Below the pieces are notes generated by a model. The model saw only the letters and a program-made list of their open reading frames with translations. It made no database searches and was not told where the DNA came from. Position numbers and translations under genes: made by a program. Positions 58,819-64,000 of a stretch of 64,000 bases of DNA are shown here, in pieces (position 1 is the first letter of the stretch; every line of letters begins with the position of its first letter). This DNA is from Pusillimonas minor (GTDB lineage Bacteria; Pseudomonadota; Gammaproteobacteria; Burkholderiales; Burkholderiaceae_B): positions 62,001 through 126,000 of the forward strand of contig NZ_JACJUU010000001.1 in the NCBI RefSeq assembly GCF_014237865.1, read 5' to 3'.

Positions 58819-58824
58819 CACACA

Positions 58825-58859
58825 AGAAAAACCCCGCCGGGCACAAATGCCGGGCGGGG
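58825..58859 (-). terminator. Intrinsic terminator of etfBA
   Basis: A 12-base stem with one mismatch (58832-58843 with 58848-58859, loop CAAA) is followed on the minus strand by TTTTTCTTG. Confidence 0.85.
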
Positions 58860-58869
58860 CTCAAGGCTT

Positions 58870-58899
58870 GGCAGCGGCAGGACAAGCCTGCCAGCTGCC
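58870..58899 (-). promoter_or_regulatory. Second hairpin after etfA
   Basis: GGCAGC GGCAGG (58870-58881) pairs with CCTGCC A GCTGCC (58887-58899) with a single bulged base, 12 bases after the etfA stop codon and just before the terminator. It may stabilise the mRNA 3' end. Confidence 0.5.
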
Positions 58900-58911
58900 G
58901 GGCAAAACGAG

Positions 58912-59841
58912 TTACAGCGCGTTGGCCAGTTCGGGGACGGCCTGGAACAGGTCGGCCACCAGGCCGTAATCGGCCACGCCGAAAATCGGTGCTTCGGCGT
59001 CTTTGTTGATGGCCACAATGACTTTGGAGTCTTTCATGCCGGCCAAATGCTGGATGGCCCCCGAAATACCGACAGCCACGTACAACTGCGGCGCAACAAT
59101 TTTGCCGGTTTGACCCACTTGCCAGTCGTTGGGCGCATAGCCGGCATCAACGGCGGCGCGGGATGCGCCCAATGCCGCACCAAGCTTGTCGGCCAGCGGC
59201 TCGAGAATTTTGAAGTTTTCGGCGCTGCCCATACCACGACCACCCGACACCACAGCAGCGGCACCGGCCAGTTCGGGACGATCGCTTTTAGCCAGCTCGC
59301 GACCCACAAACGACGACAACCCGGAATCGGCGACAGCAGCGGCCGATTCGACAGTGGCCTGGCCGCCTTCGGCAGCGACGGGGTCGAAGGCCGTCGTACG
59401 CACGGTGATGATTTTGACGGCATCTTGTGATTGCACAGTGGCAATGGCGTTGCCGGCGTAAATGGGGCGTGTGAAGGTGTCGGCGGACTCGACCGAGATG
59501 ATGTCGGAAATTTGCGCGACGTCGAGTTTGGCCGCAACGCGAGGCGCAACGTTTTTACCGTTGGCAGTTGCGGGGAACAAGATGTGCGAATAAGACGACG
59601 CCAATGCCAGGACCTGCGCGGCTACGTTCTCGGCAAGGGCTTCGGCCAGCGACGCACCGTCGGCGGCAATGACCTTGCTGACGCCGGCCGCTTTGGCGGC
59701 CTGCTCGGCAACGGCCTGAATGCCGGCGCCGGCCACCAGCACATGGACGTCTGTGCCGATTTTCTGGGCGGCAGCAATCACGTTGAGGGTTGCGCCCTTG
59801 AGTTGGGCATTATCGTGTTCAGCAATAACAAGTACAGACAT
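58912..59841 (-). CDS. etfA: Electron transfer flavoprotein alpha subunit
   Basis: A 309-residue ETF alpha subunit with an N-terminal [10 protein letters not shown], the conserved [20 protein letters not shown] and C-terminal FAD-binding elements [20 protein letters not shown] and [16 protein letters not shown]. It holds FAD and passes electrons from acyl-CoA dehydrogenases to ETF-quinone oxidoreductase. It starts 2 bases after etfB. Confidence 0.96.
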   Translation of the reverse strand: MSVLVIAEHDNAQLKGATLNVIAAAQKIGTDVHVLVAGAGIQAVAEQAAKAAGVSKVIAADGASLAEALAENVAAQVLALASSYSHILFPATANGKNVAPRVAAKLDVAQISDIISVESADTFTRPIYAGNAIATVQSQDAVKIITVRTTAFDPVAAEGGQATVESAAAVADSGLSSFVGRELAKSDRPELAGAAAVVSGGRGMGSAENFKILEPLADKLGAALGASRAAVDAGYAPNDWQVGQTGKIVAPQLYVAVGISGAIQHLAGMKDSKVIVAINKDAEAPIFGVADYGLVADLFQAVPELANAL

Positions 59842-59843
59842 GA

Positions 59844-60593
59844 TCAAACCACCTTCGCTTCGTTCTTGAGTTTATCGACCAACGCAGCCACATCGGCCAC
59901 CACGACACCGGCGGAACGCACAGGCGGCTCGGTGACTTTAAGGGTCTTCAGGCGCGGGGCAACATCGACACCCAGTTCGTCGGGCGTGACGGTGTCGAGC
60001 GGCTTTTTCTTGGCCTTCATGATATTGGGGAGCGTGACATAACGGGGCTCGTTCAGGCGCAGGTCGGTGGTCACGATGGCAGGCAATTTCAGCTCGATGG
60101 TTTCGAGGCCGCCGTCGATTTCGCGGGTTACCTTGGCCTTGTCGCCTGCAATTTCGACCTTGCTGGCGAACGTAGCCTGGGGCCAATCGAGCAGCGCGGC
60201 CAGCATCTGGCCAGTTTGGTTGGCGTCGTCGTCGATCGCCTGCTTGCCCAGAATAACCAGTTGCGGCTGTTCTTTGTCGACCAGGGCCTTAAGCAACTTG
60301 GCCACGGCCAAGGGCTGAAGTTCGACGTCGGTTTGTACCAACACAGAGCGGTCGGCGCCGATCGCCATTGCAGTACGTAAGGTTTCCTGGGCTTGTTGAG
60401 CGCCGCAGGATACGGCCACGACTTCTGTCGCCGCACCGCTTTCTTTAAGCCGGGTGGCCTCTTCGACGGCAATTTCGTCGAAGGGGTTCATCGACATCTT
60501 GACGTTGGCGATATCAACGCCGGTTTGATCGGACTTGACGCGTACTTTGACGTTGTAATCAACCACACGCTTGACAGGCACTAATACCTTCAT
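59844..60593 (-). CDS. etfB: Electron transfer flavoprotein beta subunit
   Basis: A 249-residue ETF beta subunit with [20 protein letters not shown], the AMP-binding [20 protein letters not shown] and the recognition-loop region [19 protein letters not shown]. Start at 60593 behind GGAGG; upstream ATGs in frame are not supported. Confidence 0.96.
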   Translation of the reverse strand: MKVLVPVKRVVDYNVKVRVKSDQTGVDIANVKMSMNPFDEIAVEEATRLKESGAATEVVAVSCGAQQAQETLRTAMAIGADRSVLVQTDVELQPLAVAKLLKALVDKEQPQLVILGKQAIDDDANQTGQMLAALLDWPQATFASKVEIAGDKAKVTREIDGGLETIELKLPAIVTTDLRLNEPRYVTLPNIMKAKKKPLDTVTPDELGVDVAPRLKTLKVTEPPVRSAGVVVADVAALVDKLKNEAKVV

Positions 60594-60696
60594 CGAGCTT
60601 CCTCCGGGGAATTGAACATAGACCGCCCTGTTGCTATGCGCTATTTGGCACAGTGACACCGCAGCACTACTGAAAATTAAGAAAAACCTGACTATT

Positions 60697-61620
60697 CTAC
60701 AACTTTGCCAGCACCTTCAAGTGGGCAACCACGCTTCGGCCCAAGGCCGACAGGCTGTAGCCCCCTTCAAGAAAGCTGACAATACGGCCCTGGGCGGAGT
60801 GTTCGGCAACCGACACGATTTGCTGGGTAATCCAGGCATAGTCGGCTTCGACCAAACCCAACTGAGCCAGCTCGTCTTCGCGATGGGCATCGAAACCCGC
60901 CGAGACAAAAACAAACTGCGGCTCAAATTCAAACAAATCAGTCATCCAGCGATCTTCGACCAGTTTCCTGACCTGCTCACCCGACGCATAAGCCTCAACA
61001 GGTATGTTTAACATATTTTTGGGCTGATTTTGAGTGTGTACGTTAGGAAAAATTGATTCCTGGAAAAAACCACACATCAAAACCCGCTCGTCGCCAGCGA
61101 ACATTTCTGCGGTTCCGTTGCCATGGTGCACATCGAAATCGATAATTGAAATACGTTCAAAACCGTATTTTTCGAGTGCATACGCTGCAGCTACAGCAAT
61201 ATTATTGACAAAACAAAACCCCATCGCCAAGCTTGGGCGTGCGTGATGCCCCGGCGGCCGAACGGCACAAAACGCGTTTTGTGCATGGCCCGCCATAATG
61301 CTGTCGACCGCCAAAATGCCCGCACCAGCCGCCTTGCGCGCGGCATCAAGCGTATGCGGGTTCATTAGCGTATCGGGATCAATCTCGAAATACCCCGACT
61401 CGGGAACGCTTCGCTTTAAAAAAGACCAGTAATCCGTCGCGTGTACACGCAAAATGTCGGCATCGGTAGCGTCGGTAGACTGTTCGTGCAACAGCAGACC
61501 ATCTATACCGCTGGAAAGCAACTGATCATTGATGGCGTCCAGCCGTTGAGGACACTCCGGATGCCAGTCTCCCATTTCGTGCAGGTGGCAAGCAGGATGA
61601 GTAATATATAGGGTCTGCAT
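60697..61620 (-). CDS. Histone deacetylase family (class II-like) amidohydrolase
   Basis: A 307-residue zinc amidohydrolase with the family start ([20 protein letters not shown]), the AVRPPGHHA His-His pair and the [10 protein letters not shown] zinc ligands. Bacterial members deacetylate polyamines, acetoin-related compounds or proteins; the substrate is unknown. Start at 61620 matches the family. Its start codon is only 10 bases from that of divergent mltB, so the promoters must lie inside the partner genes. Confidence 0.9.
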   Translation of the reverse strand: MQTLYITHPACHLHEMGDWHPECPQRLDAINDQLLSSGIDGLLLHEQSTDATDADILRVHATDYWSFLKRSVPESGYFEIDPDTLMNPHTLDAARKAAGAGILAVDSIMAGHAQNAFCAVRPPGHHARPSLAMGFCFVNNIAVAAAYALEKYGFERISIIDFDVHHGNGTAEMFAGDERVLMCGFFQESIFPNVHTQNQPKNMLNIPVEAYASGEQVRKLVEDRWMTDLFEFEPQFVFVSAGFDAHREDELAQLGLVEADYAWITQQIVSVAEHSAQGRIVSFLEGGYSLSALGRSVVAHLKVLAKL

Positions 61621-61630
61621 AAGGATGATT

Positions 61631-62833
61631 ATGTTCAAAGCCGCAAGACTTTTGCAAGCCGCCCCCATTTTCGCATTTTTTACCGGCTGCGCTTCTGTAC
61701 CCCCCGCTGTCAATACCGCCCAGGCCGACGCAGTCACGCCACGCCCCGAAACGTTCGCCCCCGCGCCATCCGTCGTGCAACCCAGGGCGCCGCAGGCGTC
61801 ATCCATAAAAACCGGTCAGTCCGTCCCGGGCGTGGGCGCCTTCACCACACCCGAAGGCCATTTGCAGCCCGATATTCAAGCGTATGCGCGTGAAGTCGCC
61901 GCTACCCGCCATGTCCCTCTGGCACACGTCGAAAAACTGCTGCTTCTGGCGCGCTTCGATCCGCAGGTTGCCCGCCTCATGACACCTTCGGGCAAACGCA
62001 TCAAACGCAGCTGGGTAACGTACCGGCAGCGCTACGTCGAGCCCGTCCGCATCAAGCAAGGTGTGGCGTTCTGGCAAAGTTACAAAACAGAAGTAGACCG
62101 CGCCGCAGCGCAGTACGGCGTACCACCGTCCATACTCGTTTCAATTATTGGTGTCGAAACCCTGTACGGGCGCTACACCGGGAGCTTTTCGGTGCTCGAC
62201 GCGCTGGCGACGCTGGGGTTTCGCCACCCCGACGTCAATCGCCCCGAGCGCAGCCAGCTGTTTCGCGACCAACTGGCCGACCTGATCGAGCTCGATTACC
62301 GTGGCGAACTGAACGCCACCACGGCCACAGGCTCGTTTGCCGGCGCCGTCGGGCTGCCACAATTTATGCCGGGCAGTTTGCGCCGGTTTGCCGCCGATGG
62401 CGACAACGACCGGCGCATCGACCTTTACGACAGCGTCCCCGATGCACTGGCTTCGGTGGGCAAATTTTTACGCCTGCACGGCTGGGAACCCGGGCTACCG
62501 GTATTTGCACCCGTGCAGCTACCGCAAAATGCCGCACAATGGGTTGACGGCGGGCTTAAACCCACGCTGCGCTGGCAGCAACTAGAACAGGCCGGCGCCT
62601 ACGTTGCCCGAAGCCCTCGCACAACCATGGCCTGGGCCCAGCACCCGGTAGGGGTTATCGACTTGCTCGACGAACCGCGCGGCCTGGCCGAATACCGCGT
62701 GGCCACCCCAAACTTTTTTGCACTGACCGAATACAACCGCAGTTATTTTTATGCGACCTCGGTGGCAGAGCTTGCCCAAGCGCTGGCCGACCAGATGGGC
62801 TATGGTGCGCCCGACGGCACCCCCGCGCAATAA
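61631..62833 (+). CDS. mltB: Membrane-bound lytic murein transglycosylase B
   Basis: A lytic transglycosylase of about 400 residues. Lipoprotein signal MFKAARLLQAAPIFAFFTGC (lipobox FTGC), catalytic Glu in GVETLYGRYTGSF, and the AGAVGLPQFMPGSLRRFAAD motif. It cleaves peptidoglycan glycan strands from the outer membrane. AAGGA 6 bases upstream favours ATG 61631 over ATG 61625. Confidence 0.94.
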   Translation: MFKAARLLQAAPIFAFFTGCASVPPAVNTAQADAVTPRPETFAPAPSVVQPRAPQASSIKTGQSVPGVGAFTTPEGHLQPDIQAYAREVAATRHVPLAHVEKLLLLARFDPQVARLMTPSGKRIKRSWVTYRQRYVEPVRIKQGVAFWQSYKTEVDRAAAQYGVPPSILVSIIGVETLYGRYTGSFSVLDALATLGFRHPDVNRPERSQLFRDQLADLIELDYRGELNATTATGSFAGAVGLPQFMPGSLRRFAADGDNDRRIDLYDSVPDALASVGKFLRLHGWEPGLPVFAPVQLPQNAAQWVDGGLKPTLRWQQLEQAGAYVARSPRTTMAWAQHPVGVIDLLDEPRGLAEYRVATPNFFALTEYNRSYFYATSVAELAQALADQMGYGAPDGTPAQ

Positions 62834-62878
62834 ACAAAAAACAAGCGCGGGGGTTAACGTGAAAGTGTTGGGTTAAAG

Positions 62879-63793
62879 CTAAGGCGCCGGGTTGAATACA
62901 CCCGTCGATAAATAGCGGTCGCCCCGGTCGCACACTATGAACACAATGGTGGCGTTTTCGACACGGGCCGCTACCCGCAAAGCCGCGACCAACGCACCCG
63001 CCGCAGAAATACCGCCAAAAATGCCCTCTTCGGCAGCCATGCGCCGTGCCATGGTTTCGGCTTCGGCTTGTTCGATCAGCTCGAAGGCATCGACCTTGGC
63101 CGGGTCGTATATTTTGGGCTGATAAGCCTCGGGCCACTTGCGAATGCCCGGAATTTGCGAGCCAGGGGCAGGCTGTGCGCCCACCACCTGGATAGCCGGG
63201 TTTTGGGTACGTAAATAGGTGCCCACCCCCATAATGGTGCCCGTGGTCCCCATGGCGCTGACAAAATGCGTGATTTCACCGCCCGTTTGCTCCCAGAGCT
63301 CGGGGCCTGTGGACTCGATGTGTGCACGGAAATTGTCGGGGTTGGCAAACTGATCGAGCACTTTGCCCTTGCCTTCGGCCTGCATCTGCATGGCAAGGTC
63401 GCGGGCATATTCCATACCGCCTTCGCTGGCCTTGGTCAGAATAAGCTGTGCACCGTACGCCGTCATGGAGGCGCGGCGTTCGAGCGACAGGTTGTCGGGC
63501 ATGATGAGAATCATCTTGTACCCGCGAATAGCGGCCGTCATGGCCAACGCAATGCCGGTGTTGCCGCTGGTGGCTTCAATCAGCGTGTCGCCCGGCTTGA
63601 TTTCACCCCGCTCTTCGGCGCGGCGGATCATGGAGCTGGCCGCACGGTCTTTGACCGAACCCGCCGGATTATTGCCTTCGAGTTTGGCCAGAATGACGTT
63701 GCCACGGCTGTCGCCCAATGCACCCGGAATACGCTGCAGACGAACCAGGGGGGTGCTACCGATGGTGTCTTCGATGGTCATGTATGTTTTCAT
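62879..63793 (-). CDS. cysM: Cysteine synthase B
   Basis: A 304-residue PLP enzyme with the cofactor Lys in NNPAGSVKDRAA, the SGNTGIALA loop and the phosphate-binding AMGTTGTIMG. GTT-type geometry and the RRASMTAYGAQL block fit CysM. It makes cysteine from O-acetylserine and sulfide or thiosulfate. Convergent with mltB; ATG 63781 is an alternative start. Confidence 0.94.
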   Translation of the reverse strand: MKTYMTIEDTIGSTPLVRLQRIPGALGDSRGNVILAKLEGNNPAGSVKDRAASSMIRRAEERGEIKPGDTLIEATSGNTGIALAMTAAIRGYKMILIMPDNLSLERRASMTAYGAQLILTKASEGGMEYARDLAMQMQAEGKGKVLDQFANPDNFRAHIESTGPELWEQTGGEITHFVSAMGTTGTIMGVGTYLRTQNPAIQVVGAQPAPGSQIPGIRKWPEAYQPKIYDPAKVDAFELIEQAEAETMARRMAAEEGIFGGISAAGALVAALRVAARVENATIVFIVCDRGDRYLSTGVFNPAP

Positions 63794-63836
63794 AGCCGAA
63801 ATCATACACCGGCGCCCAGCCCCTGCCGCAAGCGCC

Positions 63837-64000
63837 TTAACGGATTTTATGCCCCCCTTTCGGGGCGGCTGTATTCACCGGGCTTTTTTCCCGGCCGGCA
63901 GGCTCAGCCGCACTCAAGCCACCCTGCACCGTCAAGCCCGCCGACCGCAGCGACGCCACTTTGGCCGGGCCGATACCTTTCACGCGATCAGACAGGTCGT
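63837..64000 (-). CDS. ComEA-like helix-hairpin-helix protein, 3' end only
   Basis: The last 164 bases hold the C-terminal 54 codons of a minus-strand gene that enters from beyond the window. They read DLSDRVKGIGPAKVASLRSA, a helix-hairpin-helix, then a low-complexity polar tail ending GGHKIR. The motif and position upstream of cysM fit a ComEA family DNA-binding protein. The N-terminal part, including any signal peptide, cannot be seen. Confidence 0.7.
   Translation of the reverse strand, partial: DLSDRVKGIGPAKVASLRSAGLTVQGGLSAAEPAGREKSPVNTAAPKGGHKIR

Overview
The window reads as chromosome of a betaproteobacterium in Burkholderiales, most likely Alcaligenaceae (Bordetella/Pusillimonas-like). 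This is inferred from gene order and protein character (trxA-rho, comEA-cysM-mltB, acpS-nagZ-uvrC-pgsA, yhdP/glnE, ccoNOQP with an FNR homologue), from high-GC coding with C/G-rich third positions, and from an E. coli-type LexA site. Most of the window is housekeeping. Two patches look accessory: about 6.98-12.9 kb (alcohol/aldehyde oxidation plus regulator, visibly less GC-rich) and about 15.1-17.1 kb (small ORFs, toxin-antitoxin pair, possible integrase remnant, tRNA).

Layout. 0-6.9 kb: 3' part of an FMN-binding glutamate synthase family gene; an intergenic run of five tandem hairpins; acetate kinase with a MaoC-phosphotransacetylase fusion; 3-hydroxybutyryl-CoA dehydrogenase; yaeQ-azlC-azlD. 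6.9-12.9 kb: a Tat-exported GMC oxidoreductase, an AcoR-like regulator without an AAA+ domain, and an aldehyde dehydrogenase, with related 17-bp imperfect palindromes in both promoter regions. 12.9-17.1 kb: tautomerase, LysR, EamA exporter, small proteins (one behind a LexA box), DUF333 lipoprotein, HigB/HigA-like pair, integrase-like tail beside tRNA-Met. 17.2-25.3 kb: solute-binding protein, D-amino acid dehydrogenase, ferredoxin reductase-like protein, parC and parE on the minus strand. 25.4-36.2 kb: trxA, rho, gdhA, yhdP, glnE, queH. 36.2-40.7 kb: clpB (RpoH-type promoter), LysR, FNR homologue. 40.7-47.2 kb: the cbb3 oxidase cluster ccoI'-ccoS-ccoNOQP-ccoG-fixH-like, in which the ccoI-position gene keeps the P-type ATPase membrane helices and CPC motif but has lost all soluble catalytic domains. 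47.3-57 kb: queF, MFS transporter, pgsA, uvrC, nagZ, acpS, enoyl-CoA hydratase, orn, M48 protease, rsgA. 57-64 kb: NUDIX hydrolase, rplS, etfBA, a histone-deacetylase-fold enzyme, mltB, cysM and a comEA-like 3' end.

Strongest candidates for something new: (1) the domain-stripped CcoI homologue in an otherwise intact cbb3 operon; (2) two degenerate 5-bp-period tracts (consensus near GTYRG, sense strand) just downstream of queH and of etfBA; (3) the five tandem hairpins after the first gene; (4) a LexA-box-controlled small protein of unknown function; (5) a predicted GMC/ALDH regulon with its own operator.
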